The position numbers and the translations under genes were made by a program. From Amycolatopsis dendrobii (lineage in GTDB: Bacteria; Actinomycetota; Actinomycetes; Mycobacteriales; Pseudonocardiaceae), in contig NZ_JACGZW010000003.1 in NCBI RefSeq assembly GCF_014145675.1, positions 1 to 64,000 on the forward strand: 64,000 nt of DNA, written 5' to 3'. The notes under the pieces are model-generated. The model was given only the letters and a program-made list of their open reading frames with translations. It was not told the origin of the DNA and made no database searches. Positions 41,401 to 52,071 of the stretch are shown here, in pieces. Every line of letters starts with the position of its first letter. Within the stretch, counting starts at the first letter, position 1.

Positions 41401-42309
41401 GTGGGGGCAAACAAAAGCGGTGGCTGCGGGTTGCTCGTCCTCGTCGTGGTGGGGGCGCTGCTCGGCGTCGGCTACTACAAGTCGAAGCACGATTCGTCGG
41501 CCGCACCGCCGTCCGGCGCGGACACCGGCGGCGGCAGCGGCCGGTACGTCGCGCTCGGCGACTCGTACACGTCGGCACCGCGCACCGGGAAGCAGGCGGG
41601 CTCGCCGGCCGGATGCGCACGGTCGGACAACAACTATCCGCACCTGGTGTCGGCGAAGCTGAAGCCGGCGAAGTTTGTGGACGTCAGCTGCGGCGGTGCG
41701 ACGACCGAGGACCTGACCGACGCGCAGTCGACCCGCAACGGCTCGAACCCGCCGCAGTTCGACTCGGTCACCGCGGACACGACGCTCGTCACCCTGGGCA
41801 TCGGCGGCAACGATGTGGGATTCATCTCACTGGCCCAGACCTGCGTGACCTCCCACCAGAGCGCCTCGCCGTGCAAGGACCGGCTCACCGCGGGCGGCAA
41901 GGACGAACTGGCCGACCGGATCAGCGAGACCGCGAAGAAGGTCGGCACCGCGCTCGACCAGATCCACAAGAAGGCCCCGAAGGCGCGAGTGGTGGTCGTC
42001 GGCTATCCGACGGTCCTCCCGGACGGCGACGGCTGCTGGCCGGTGCTGCCGCTGGGCTCCGGCGACGTGGCGTACCTGCGAGACGCGCTCGGCAAGCTCA
42101 ACGACGCCCTGTCCGAACAGGCCAAATCGCACGACGCCGGGTTCGCGGACACCGCCGAGCCGAGCAAGGGCCACGACGTCTGCGCGAATTCGGACGTCAA
42201 GTGGGTCGAGGGCCTGGTCCCGACGTCCTCGGCCGCGGCGCTGCACCCGAACGCGCGCGGCGAGGCGGGGATGGCTGGCGTGGTGGAGTCGGTGCTCGGG
42301 GTGCACTGA
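41401..42309 (+). CDS. Secreted or membrane-anchored SGNH/GDSL hydrolase
   Basis: This 302-residue protein starts at GTG 41401 and has an N-terminal hydrophobic anchor (~9-24) and a Gly/Ser-rich linker. The SGNH blocks are in order: GDSYTS with Ser55, a Gly in SCGGATT, GIGGNDVGF, and the C-terminal HPNARGE with His282. Cysteines (SCGG, AGCA, QTCV, SPCK, DGCW, DVCA) suggest disulfides, as in Streptomyces/Mycobacterium secreted lipases. It probably hydrolyses lipid or other esters outside the cell. Confidence 0.85.
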   Translation: MGANKSGGCGLLVLVVVGALLGVGYYKSKHDSSAAPPSGADTGGGSGRYVALGDSYTSAPRTGKQAGSPAGCARSDNNYPHLVSAKLKPAKFVDVSCGGATTEDLTDAQSTRNGSNPPQFDSVTADTTLVTLGIGGNDVGFISLAQTCVTSHQSASPCKDRLTAGGKDELADRISETAKKVGTALDQIHKKAPKARVVVVGYPTVLPDGDGCWPVLPLGSGDVAYLRDALGKLNDALSEQAKSHDAGFADTAEPSKGHDVCANSDVKWVEGLVPTSSAAALHPNARGEAGMAGVVESVLGVH

Positions 42310-42410
42310 GCCGACGGCTCCACGAGGTTTTTCTCGGTTGCGCGGCGGGTTCGCGGCTCCACCAGCAGAGGCGAAACCCCGCGCACTGGCACCCCGTCCG
42401 GTCCGGGTGA

Positions 42411-42451
42411 ACGTGCGTGAGGGCTTCCCTCAGGGCGGCCCTCACGCACGT
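42411..42451. terminator. Convergent terminator between the SGNH hydrolase and hadB genes
   Basis: A perfect 14-bp stem (42411-42424 with 42438-42451) lies between two convergent genes. There is no long T run, as is common in high-GC genomes. Confidence 0.7.
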
Positions 42452-42476
42452 CAGCGGGACCACGTGGCCCGGTCGC

Positions 42477-42875
42477 TCAGGGGCGGACGAGAGCCTGCGG
42501 TTTGCCCAGCACCGTCTTGCCCTCGAACTTCACCGTCAGGTCGATCCGGGCCAGGCCCTCGTCGGTCAGCGCGCCGACCTTGCCGGTCATCTCGACCAGT
42601 GCACCCTCGTCGTTGTCCGGCACCACGACCGGGCGGGTGAAGCGCGTGCTGAAGTCCACGAGGCGGGCCGGGTCGCCGAGCCAGTCGGTGACGATGCGGC
42701 CGGACAGCGCCATCGTGAGCATGCCGTGTGCGATCACGTCCGGGAGGCCGACCTTGGTCGCGAAGTTCTCGTTCCAGTGGATCGGGTTGAAATCGAGCGA
42801 GGCCCCCGCGTAGCGGACCAGCTGCGCGCGGGTGATGCGGACCTCCAGCGGAGGCAGTTCGTCGCCGACGTTCAC
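42477..42875 (-). CDS. hadB: MaoC-family hydratase, HadB-like
   Basis: The product has 132 residues from GTG 42875, overlapping the hadA stop by 4 nt. It is a hot-dog fold hydratase with the catalytic Asp28 and His33 in SLDFNPIHW and the following IAHGMLTM segment. In mycobacteria HadB pairs with HadA or HadC as the FAS-II 3-hydroxyacyl-ACP dehydratase for mycolate synthesis. Pseudonocardiaceae are known to lack mycolic acids, so the role here is probably a different acyl dehydration. No hadC is present. Confidence 0.85.
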   Translation of the reverse strand: MNVGDELPPLEVRITRAQLVRYAGASLDFNPIHWNENFATKVGLPDVIAHGMLTMALSGRIVTDWLGDPARLVDFSTRFTRPVVVPDNDEGALVEMTGKVGALTDEGLARIDLTVKFEGKTVLGKPQALVRP

Positions 42876-43321
42876 GCTTCCGCCCCCCGAACCACGAGCT
42901 GCGCCCGCGTCGTGCACACGAGTTTGCCGTCCGCGTCGGTGATTTCCGCGCGGAGATTGATGAAGTCGTTGCCTGCCCGCGCCATGATCGCCTCGATCTT
43001 GGCCGAGATCTCCAGCTCGTCGCCCGCGTGCACCGGGCGCTCGTAGCGGAAGCCCTGGTCGCCGTGGACCATCCGGGAGTAGTCGAGGCCGAGCGCGGGG
43101 TCGGACACGATGCCGTTGATCTTCGGCAGGTTCAGGATGGTCAGGAAGGTGGGCGGCGCGAGCACGTCCGGGTGGCCGGCCGCGCGGGCCGCCTCCGGGT
43201 CCCGGTACACCGGGTTCGGGTCGTCGATCGCGTCGGCGAACTCGCGGATCTTCTCCCGGCTCACGTAGTACTTGCTGTCCGACGGGTACTCCCGCCCGGT
43301 GAACGACTGGTCCAAAGGCAC
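42872..43321 (-). CDS. hadA: FAS1-like/MaoC N-terminal dehydratase subunit, HadA-like
   Basis: This 149-residue hot-dog protein from GTG 43321 has SREKIREFADAIDDPNPVY, LAPPTFLT and RYERPVHAGDELEISAKI. These match HadA-type subunits, which lack the catalytic Asp-His pair and form a heterodimer with HadB. Position between rpmG and hadB is the same as in M. tuberculosis. A terminator separates it from rpmG, so hadAB must have its own promoter or depend on readthrough. Confidence 0.85.
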   Translation of the reverse strand: MPLDQSFTGREYPSDSKYYVSREKIREFADAIDDPNPVYRDPEAARAAGHPDVLAPPTFLTILNLPKINGIVSDPALGLDYSRMVHGDQGFRYERPVHAGDELEISAKIEAIMARAGNDFINLRAEITDADGKLVCTTRAQLVVRGAEA

Positions 43322-43387
43322 GCGAAGAAGGCTAACTGAACCCGGCGGCCGTCCCCCGCGGGTGCCTAAACCGGCCAGTAGACAGCG

Positions 43388-43422
43388 AAAAGCCGCCCCG
43401 GCGCGTGGCCGGGGCGGCTTTT
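43388..43422 (-). terminator. Terminator after rpmG
   Basis: A perfect 15-bp stem (43388-43402 with 43408-43422) with A and T ends lies 25 nt beyond the rpmG stop and before hadA. Confidence 0.9.
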
Positions 43423-43447
43423 CGAAGCTGGTAAAAGACCGCCTGCG

Positions 43448-43612
43448 TCAGCGGGTCTCTTTGTGAGTCCGGTGCGTACCGCAGTTCGGGCAGAACTTCT
43501 TCATCTCCAGGCGATCCGGGTTGTTGCGCCGGTTCTTCTTGGTGATGTAGTTGCGGTGCTTGCACTCCTCGCACGCCAGCGTGATCTTGGGTCGCACGTC
43601 GGTGGCAGCCAC
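43448..43612 (-). CDS. rpmG: 50S ribosomal protein L33, zinc-binding type
   Basis: This 54-residue protein from GTG 43612 has AAGGA upstream. The sequence contains [20 protein letters not shown] and ends [16 protein letters not shown]. The two Cys pairs (CEEC and CPNC) mark the zinc-binding C+ form, which is the normal form in zinc-replete cells; the paralogous C- form would be elsewhere. It lies just after tRNA-Met, as in other Actinobacteria. Confidence 0.95.
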   Translation of the reverse strand: MAATDVRPKITLACEECKHRNYITKKNRRNNPDRLEMKKFCPNCGTHRTHKETR

Positions 43613-43661
43613 AGCGTTTCCTTCTCTCTCAGATCCGGGGGCCAGCCCCGTCGTTACCGCG

Positions 43662-43734
43662 TAGCGGTGGCCGGACTTGAACCGGCGACACAGCGATTAT
43701 GAGCCGCTTGCTCTGCCAACTGAGCTACACCGCC
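43662..43734 (-). tRNA. tRNA-Met (CAT), elongator type
   Basis: The cloverleaf on the minus strand has acceptor GGCGGTG/CACCGCT (one G-U), anticodon loop CTCATAA and T-arm TTCAAGT. The base-paired first position, GCTC/GAGC D-stem and lack of three G-C pairs next to the anticodon loop fit an elongator, not an initiator. Confidence 0.93.
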
Positions 43735-43792
43735 CCACTCAGACACCCACCCCGCGCAACCCACCAAGCCGAACTTAACCCCGGCCGGGGGT

Positions 43793-43893
43793 CCAGGGGG
43801 GCGAAGCCCCTCCTGGCGGGGGTCTGGGGGTTCGACCCCCAGATGGACGCCGCGAAGCGAGCCACATCTGCGTTTTCCGCAGACATAGCTCGC
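43793..43893. repeat. Three consecutive hairpins in the tRNA-Met/tRNA-Thr gap
   Basis: Hairpin 1 pairs CCAGG-GGGGC with GCCCC-CCTGG (43793-43816). Hairpin 2 has a perfect 9-bp stem (43823-43831 with 43835-43843) and TCG loop. Hairpin 3 is nested, with GCGAGC/GCTCGC outside and TCTGCG/CGCAGA inside (43857-43893). The first two resemble dispersed intergenic palindromes of actinomycetes; a processing role between the tRNAs is also possible. Confidence 0.6.
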
Positions 43894-43902
43894 CTACTCG
43901 CG

Positions 43903-43975
43903 AGCCCCTTTACGGAATCGAACCGTAGACCTTCTCCTTACCATGGAGACGCTCTGCCGACTGAGCTAAAGGGGC
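43903..43975 (-). tRNA. tRNA-Thr (GGT)
   Basis: The minus-strand cloverleaf has acceptor GCCCCTT/AAGGGGC, anticodon stem TCTCC/GGAGA with loop ATGGTAA (anticodon GGT), T-arm TTCGATT and discriminator T. The tRNA-Thr, tRNA-Met, rpmG order is conserved in Actinobacteria. Confidence 0.95.
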
Positions 43976-44054
43976 CTGCCTCTCGCGAGGACTTGGAAAG
44001 ATTAGCAACCCCCTTCACCCGCACGTGCAACCGGGGTCGGTTAACCGCAAAACC

Positions 44055-46676
44055 TCAGGTCAGCAGGGTCAGCACGGTCTCCGAGTGGCGTCCCGGCGAG
44101 CGCGCCGTGCGGGCCTGCAGCCACGCCTCCAGGCGGTCCTCCGGCAGCGGCCGCGAGATCAGATAACCCTGGGCGACGTCACATCCCATCGCCTCGAGCT
44201 GATCGCGCGCCACGTCCTCCTCGACGCCTTCCGCCACGACCGTCAGGCCGAGCGAGTGCCCGAGTTCGACGATCGACCGCACCACCGCGAGGTCGCCGAG
44301 ATCGGTTCCCATGCCGAGCACGAAGCTCTTGTCGATCTTGACCTGGTCCACCGGCAGCTGGCGCAGATACGCGAGCGACGAGTAGCCGGTGCCGAAGTCG
44401 TCCACCGCCAGCACGATGCCCAGCGAATGCAGCTCGCGCAGGATCGGCAGCGCCTTCTGCGGGTCGGACATCACGCCGGACTCGGTCAGCTCGAACGTCA
44501 GCAGTTCGGGCGGCACGTCGAAGCGTTCCAGTTCGCGCTGGACCTTCGCCGGGAAGTCGTCGTCGGACAGATTCCGCACCGACAGGTTGACCGCCGCGGA
44601 GATCCGCAGGCCCTCGTCGAGCCATTTGCGCACGCGCTTCAGCGATTGCTCCAGCACGAACGACGTCAGCACGCCGATCAGGCCTGCCGCCTCGATCGCG
44701 GGCACGAACTCGTCGGGACCGAGCCTGCCGAACTCCGGGTGCACCCAGCGCACGAGCGCCTCGACGCCTTGCACCTGCCGGTTCGGCAGCGTCACCTTCG
44801 GCTGGTAGTGCACGGAGACGTGGCCGTCTTCGAGCGACTGCCGGAACTGCGTGACCATCTGGAACCGGCGCAGGAAGATCTGTCCCATGCTCGGCACGTA
44901 CCCGCGCACTTCCTCGCCGCCGCGGGTGGCGCGGACGGCGACGTCGGCGCGCTGCAGCAGGCCGTCGACGTCGACCTCGCCGTTGTCGTCCACGGAGCTG
45001 GCGTAGCCGATCATCGCGTTGGCCTCAACGGAAAGCCGGTCCACCGGATACGGCTCGGACAGCTGGACTCGCAGCCGTTCGGCGGCGCGGTGGGCGTCGT
45101 CGACGGTGCAGTCCACGAGCAGCGCGGCGAAGGACGCGCCTTCGAGGCGGGCGAGCGGGACGTCCGGGCCGAGCGCGCCGCGGATGCGGGTGCCCGCGGC
45201 GACGACCATCCGGTCCGCCCACGAGTAGCCGAGCGCGTCGCTGACCGTGGAGAAGACGTCGAGGTCGATCCGCAGCACCACGACCTCCGCCGATTCGCGC
45301 AGCGGATCCCGCGAGACCTGCTGGAATCCCGGCCGATTCAGGTGCCCGGTGAGCGGGTCATGGTAGGCGTCGTGGCGAAGCGTGGCGAGCAGCCGGCGGT
45401 TGTCGAGCGACGTCGCGAGGTGGCTGGCCATCGTGCCGAGCAACTGGACGTCGTACTTGCCGAAACCGCGCCAGCGCGAGAGCCGGTCGTGCGCTTCGAC
45501 GACGCCGAGCAGCTTGTTCGCACTGCGCAGCGGCACCACGAGCGCTTCCTGCGCACTGCGTTCCAGCAGCGCTGCACGGACGTCCGGGTTGGCCTCGGTG
45601 ATCCGGAAATGCCGGACGTGCGCGCCGGGCAGGCGCAGCAGCGGGTCGTCGTTGGCCGGGTCCGAGGCCGGGAGTTCGTTGCCCGCGACCACGACGCGCA
45701 TCGGGTCGTCGGCCTCGAGCCGCAGCCGGAGCACGACGCGTCCGGCGGCCAGCTGGTCCTTGATCCGCTCGGCGATCGTGGCCCATTCGCGCACGTCGAC
45801 CCCGCCCACCAGTTCCTCGCCGCGGCTCGCCGGACGGGCGGCGGCCTGCTGACCGGACCGCGCGACCATCAGGCTGACGTCGGACAACGCTTCCATGTCC
45901 CGTTGCTCGCGGAGCAGATCGGAGTAAGCCCAGTACAGCGCGGTCAGTCCGAGGAACACCGCCAGCACCAGCGGCCAGGCCTGCGGGGTGCTCGCGATGA
46001 CGAGGTAGCCGGTGAGGCCGACCGAAGCGTTGACGAAGCCGACCACGAGGATGCGGCCGGTCAGCCGGATCGCGGTGCTCACACGCATCCGGCGGCGCAG
46101 CACGCGCACGGCGGCCAGCGCGAGCAGCGTGCTGACCAGCGGCGCGGTGAGCGTTCCGGCGAGCGCGGCGACCCACGGCATGGTCGGCCCGCCGCCCATG
46201 GCCAGGTGCACGAGCCCGGCGACGGCGAACGCGCCGGTGATTTCGAGCAGGAACGCGCCCGCGTTGTAGAGGACGCGGCCGGCGACCTTGCGGGCAAGCA
46301 GCGTGCCGATGCCCGCCACGAGATGCGCGGCGAGCACCACTTCGAACGGAGCGACGAAGAAACCGATTACCAGCGGGATCTCGGTGAATGAGATGGTCCA
46401 CGAAATGCCGCTGCGGACGTCGACGTTGATGCCGAGCTGTTCGGCGAGCAGGAACGCGACCGCGAGCACCGGGCCGATCCACCAGAGCTTGGCCGAACCG
46501 TGGAACGGCAGCCAGGCGCCGACGGCGAAGGCGGCGAGCAGGCCGAGGCCCAGCACGAAGAAGGTGTAAACGCGGAAGCGGCTTTCGTCCGTGCGGCCTT
46601 CGGCCGGTGCGGAGCCAGCACCTCCCGAGCCCATCGCCTCCGGCGCGGTACCGGGATGGGCGTTGCTGTCCGGCAT
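44055..46676 (-). CDS. Membrane GGDEF/EAL protein, probable c-di-GMP phosphodiesterase
   Basis: The product has 873 residues from ATG 46676 (GGAAGGAAGG upstream). The N-terminal ~250 residues hold about eight membrane segments (MASE-like sensor). A GAF-like region (~300-430) follows, then a GGDEF domain whose motif is LEGASF (E512-G-A-S-F516), so cyclase activity is unlikely. The EAL domain is intact: EALVRW at 639, NLSVRNL, FELTES, DDFGTGYSS, KIDKSFV, AEGVEE and AQGYLISRP. The protein should hydrolyse c-di-GMP in response to a membrane or cytosolic signal. It is transcribed alone. Confidence 0.9.
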   Translation of the reverse strand: MPDSNAHPGTAPEAMGSGGAGSAPAEGRTDESRFRVYTFFVLGLGLLAAFAVGAWLPFHGSAKLWWIGPVLAVAFLLAEQLGINVDVRSGISWTISFTEIPLVIGFFVAPFEVVLAAHLVAGIGTLLARKVAGRVLYNAGAFLLEITGAFAVAGLVHLAMGGGPTMPWVAALAGTLTAPLVSTLLALAAVRVLRRRMRVSTAIRLTGRILVVGFVNASVGLTGYLVIASTPQAWPLVLAVFLGLTALYWAYSDLLREQRDMEALSDVSLMVARSGQQAAARPASRGEELVGGVDVREWATIAERIKDQLAAGRVVLRLRLEADDPMRVVVAGNELPASDPANDDPLLRLPGAHVRHFRITEANPDVRAALLERSAQEALVVPLRSANKLLGVVEAHDRLSRWRGFGKYDVQLLGTMASHLATSLDNRRLLATLRHDAYHDPLTGHLNRPGFQQVSRDPLRESAEVVVLRIDLDVFSTVSDALGYSWADRMVVAAGTRIRGALGPDVPLARLEGASFAALLVDCTVDDAHRAAERLRVQLSEPYPVDRLSVEANAMIGYASSVDDNGEVDVDGLLQRADVAVRATRGGEEVRGYVPSMGQIFLRRFQMVTQFRQSLEDGHVSVHYQPKVTLPNRQVQGVEALVRWVHPEFGRLGPDEFVPAIEAAGLIGVLTSFVLEQSLKRVRKWLDEGLRISAAVNLSVRNLSDDDFPAKVQRELERFDVPPELLTFELTESGVMSDPQKALPILRELHSLGIVLAVDDFGTGYSSLAYLRQLPVDQVKIDKSFVLGMGTDLGDLAVVRSIVELGHSLGLTVVAEGVEEDVARDQLEAMGCDVAQGYLISRPLPEDRLEAWLQARTARSPGRHSETVLTLLT

Positions 46677-46925
46677 CCGACCTTCCTTCCCGGCTGCCCG
46701 GTCGCGCTCGTCCGTGACGTCAGGTGTGGGCGAGGGCGCCACCTTACCCCGTAGGGCGTACCGGCGTCCCTTTCGAGACAGTAGGAGATCACCCCAGGGT
46801 TAACAATGGGCGTTCTTCTCTGACCTGCGTGGACCAAGGAGTGAAACTCCCGGTTCGCCCCGGAACCCCCGGGCCGGGGAGTGTTCTGGGGGTCTTTTCC
46901 GCACCCGTCGGCGGACAATGGCGGC

Positions 46926-47867
46926 ATGCACAACGACGTGACAGCCACCGGCCATGCGGCGCGCATCGCCACGGTGGACGCGCTGCTTCCCGCGCCGCTC
47001 CCCTTCGAGGTCGGAGGGGATTCCGTCCTGCTTTCCGCCGAGGTCGGCGATACCACCGCGGCCGGTCTGACGACCTGCACCGGGCTTGGCCCGGACAGCC
47101 CGCGCTCGATGTGGCGGGCGCTCGTCGAGCACCGGCTGGAGGTCCAGCTCGCCGGTCCCGATCCGGCCGCCGGACTCGACGCCTTGCTCACTCGATGGGA
47201 TGAACACCTGCGGTCCCTCGCCCGAGTGGGGGATACGGAGTGCGCCGCGGTGCTCTCCCGGCCCAGCCGCGACACCGCCGGGGCCACCGAACTCCTCCGG
47301 CACGGCTTCGCCCCGGTCGGCGTGCTCGCGGTCCGCCCGGCACAGCGGATGGCCGCCGGACCCGACGCGACACCCGGCGTCTGCATCCGGCACGCGACGC
47401 CGGACGACCTCTCCACCGCGGTCGCGCTGCAGCTCGAATTGCAGCGTTACGACGCGCAGTTCGGCCGGATCACGCTCCGCTCCGGCGTCGAGGAGCTGAT
47501 CACCAAGGAACTGCTGCACCACCTCGAACGGCCTGAGCCGCAGGTGTGGATCGCGGAACTGTACGGCCAGCCGCTCGGCATGGTCGTGCTGCAGATGCCC
47601 GACGAGACCGGCTGGATCCGGCACCGGGTGTCGGCTTCCCGCGTGGGCTACCTGTCGTCGCTGGCGGTTTCCGAGGCCGCCCGCTCGTCCGGTGTCGGCA
47701 CCGCGCTGGCCGCGCACGCGCACCAGGTCTTCGACGAGGCGGGCGCGGACGTCGTGCTGCTGCACCACGCCGTGGCGAATCCCCGGTCGACGCCGTTCTG
47801 GTACGCGCAGGGCTACCGGCCGTTGTGGACTGGCTGGCAGCGCAGGCCCGCGGTGCGTTCTCGCTAG
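46926..47867 (+). CDS. GNAT-family N-acetyltransferase
   Basis: The product has 313 residues from ATG 46926. The C-terminal GNAT fold (~155-305) is clear: IRHATPDDLSTAVALQLELQ at the start, VGYLSSLAVSEAARSSGVGTAL as the acetyl-CoA-binding region, and PFWYAQGYRPL near the end. The N-terminal half is a degenerate domain that may be a second, inactive GNAT copy. The acceptor is unknown. Two methyltransferase genes follow after 35 nt, probably in one transcript. Confidence 0.82.
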   Translation: MHNDVTATGHAARIATVDALLPAPLPFEVGGDSVLLSAEVGDTTAAGLTTCTGLGPDSPRSMWRALVEHRLEVQLAGPDPAAGLDALLTRWDEHLRSLARVGDTECAAVLSRPSRDTAGATELLRHGFAPVGVLAVRPAQRMAAGPDATPGVCIRHATPDDLSTAVALQLELQRYDAQFGRITLRSGVEELITKELLHHLERPEPQVWIAELYGQPLGMVVLQMPDETGWIRHRVSASRVGYLSSLAVSEAARSSGVGTALAAHAHQVFDEAGADVVLLHHAVANPRSTPFWYAQGYRPLWTGWQRRPAVRSR

Positions 47868-47902
47868 TCTGGCGGTTGCCAGACCGTCCGAGGGGAGTCC
47901 CA

Positions 47903-48751
47903 GTGACCGAAAAGCCCGACGCTGCACCGAAAGCGCCGGAAGGCGTCGATGTCGAGAAACCTTCGGCCGCGCGGGTCTACGACTGGTATCTGGGCGGCAA
48001 GCAGAACTGGGCGGTGGACCGGGAATTCGGCCGCAAGGTCGAGAAGATGTGGTCGCTCGCCCGGCCTGGCGCGAAGCAGAACCGCGAGTTCATGAACCGC
48101 GTGGTGCGCGCCGCGCTGGACGCGGGCATCCGGCAGTTCCTCGACCTCGGCTCCGGCGTGCCGACCGCGGGCAACGTGCACGAGGTGGTCGAGGCCGAAC
48201 TGGGCGAGGACGACGAGGCCACCGTGGTGTACGTCGACTACGAGCCGGTGGCCGTGGCGCACGCGACGCTGATCCTCGAGGACGAGGCGGCCACCGACTG
48301 GGCCGGGATCGTGCAGGCGGACATGCGCGATCCCCGGGCCGTGCTGAATCACCCGCGCACCCGCGAGCTGATCGATTTCGACAAGCCGGTGTGCGTGATG
48401 CTGATGGCGGTGCTGCACTTCGTCGGCCCGGACGACGATCCGGACGCCGTCGTGCGCGCGTACCGGGACAAGCTCGTGTCCGGCAGCTGGCTGGCGATCT
48501 CGCAGATGAGCGAGGGCGACGGCAGCGGTCCGGCGCTGGAGGGGCTGCGCTGGTTCGTCGAGCAGTACCGCAAGACGAGCAATCCGATGTGGCTGCGCGA
48601 CCGCGAGGAGATCGAGCCGTTCTTCGGCGGCTGGCCGCTGCTGGAGCCGGGGATCACGCATCTGCCGGACTGGCGGCCGGAACGCGAGCTGAACGCGGTC
48701 GAGGCGGAAGCCCGGCCGTTCGCCTGGTGCGCGGTGGCGCGCAAGCCATGA
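47903..48751 (+). CDS. SAM-dependent methyltransferase (DUF574/Methyltransf_19 type), first copy
   Basis: This 282-residue protein from GTG 47903 has GGGGAG upstream. The family pattern is plain: KPSAARVYDWYLGGKQNWAV, a SAM-binding FLDLGSGVPTAGNVHEV, VVYVDYEPVAVAHA and the C-terminal FFGGWPLLEPGI and RPFAW. This family is greatly expanded in actinomycetes and often sits in accessory or biosynthetic regions; physiological substrates are mostly unknown. Its stop overlaps the start of the second copy by 4 nt. Confidence 0.87.
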   Translation: MTEKPDAAPKAPEGVDVEKPSAARVYDWYLGGKQNWAVDREFGRKVEKMWSLARPGAKQNREFMNRVVRAALDAGIRQFLDLGSGVPTAGNVHEVVEAELGEDDEATVVYVDYEPVAVAHATLILEDEAATDWAGIVQADMRDPRAVLNHPRTRELIDFDKPVCVMLMAVLHFVGPDDDPDAVVRAYRDKLVSGSWLAISQMSEGDGSGPALEGLRWFVEQYRKTSNPMWLRDREEIEPFFGGWPLLEPGITHLPDWRPERELNAVEAEARPFAWCAVARKP

Positions 48752-49572
48752 CCGCGCCGGACGCGCCGCGGGGCGTCGACGTCGACAAGCCGTCTGCCGC
48801 CCGGATCTACGACTGGTATCTCGGCGGCACCCAGAACTGGGCGGTGGACCGGGAATTCGGCCGCCGTGTCGAGAAGGTGTGGCCGCTGATCCGGCCGATG
48901 TCGCGGGAGAACCGGGCGTTCATGAACCGGGTCGTCCGGGCCGCGCTCGACGCGGGGATCCGGCAGTTCGTCGACCTCGGGTCGGGCGTGCCGACGGCGG
49001 GCAACGTGCACGAGATCGTGCGCGAGCAGCTGCCGGCGCGGGTCGTCTACGTCGACTACGAACCGGTGGCGGCAGCGCATTCGCGAGTGATCCTCGAAGG
49101 CGAGGACGCGACCGAGTGGGCCGGGATCGTCGAACGCGACATCCGCGATCCGGAAGCGATCTTCGCCGACGAGGTCACCCAGGAGCTGATCGACTGGTCG
49201 CAGCCGGTGTGCCTGCTGATGATCACCGTGCTGCATTTTCTCGGTCCCGGCGACCACCCGGAAGAGCTGGTCGCCGCTTACCGCGACCAGCTCGCACCCG
49301 GGTCGTGGCTGGCCGTCACGCACGGCACCTGCCGGGACGACGCGCCGCCGGAACGGGCCGCCGAGGTCCGCGCGTTCGTCGACGCGTACCGGGACACGTC
49401 GAACCCGGCGTACCTGCGCTCGGACGAGGAGATCCTGCCGTTCTTCGGCGGCTGGCCGCTGCTGGAGCCGGGGATGAGCGCGCTGCCGGACTGGCGGCCG
49501 GACGAGCCGGTGTCGGAGTTCGCCGCGGAGGTCCGGCCGTTCGCCTGGGGTGCCGTCGCGGTCAAGCCCTGA
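48748..49572 (+). CDS. SAM-dependent methyltransferase (DUF574/Methyltransf_19 type), second copy
   Basis: This 274-residue close paralogue of the preceding gene keeps all its motifs: KPSAARIYDWYLGGTQNW, FVDLGSGVPTAGNVHEI, VVYVDYEPVAAAHS and FFGGWPLLEPGM. Its ATG overlaps the upstream stop (ATGA). The pair most likely arose by tandem duplication; differences lie mainly in the segments around 150-215 that could set substrate choice. Hetero-dimerisation is possible. Confidence 0.87.
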   Translation: MTAPDAPRGVDVDKPSAARIYDWYLGGTQNWAVDREFGRRVEKVWPLIRPMSRENRAFMNRVVRAALDAGIRQFVDLGSGVPTAGNVHEIVREQLPARVVYVDYEPVAAAHSRVILEGEDATEWAGIVERDIRDPEAIFADEVTQELIDWSQPVCLLMITVLHFLGPGDHPEELVAAYRDQLAPGSWLAVTHGTCRDDAPPERAAEVRAFVDAYRDTSNPAYLRSDEEILPFFGGWPLLEPGMSALPDWRPDEPVSEFAAEVRPFAWGAVAVKP

Positions 49573-49621
49573 CTTCTCTCCCAGCGAACACTCCCTGGGA
49601 AACAAACCCGCCCCTCGGAGA

Positions 49622-49642
49622 GTTGAGCACCTACGACTCAAC
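49622..49642 (+). promoter_or_regulatory. HAIR-like HspR operator upstream of lon
   Basis: The site reads GTTGAGC-N7-ACTCAAC and differs from the HspR HAIR consensus CTTGAGT-N7-ACTCAAG in three outer bases while keeping dyad symmetry and spacing. It ends 16 nt before the lon ATG. HspR control of lon is established in Streptomyces, so this gene is probably repressed by HspR and induced by heat. Confidence 0.75.
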
Positions 49643-49658
49643 TATTCGAGGAGTGCAC

Positions 49659-52061
<2,403 letters not shown>

Positions 52062-52071
52062 TCGTGGGTCC

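Noticed and set aside
44055..46676. Active diguanylate cyclase
   Set aside because: The signature loop is EGASF in place of GGDEF, so the residues for metal and GTP binding are missing.
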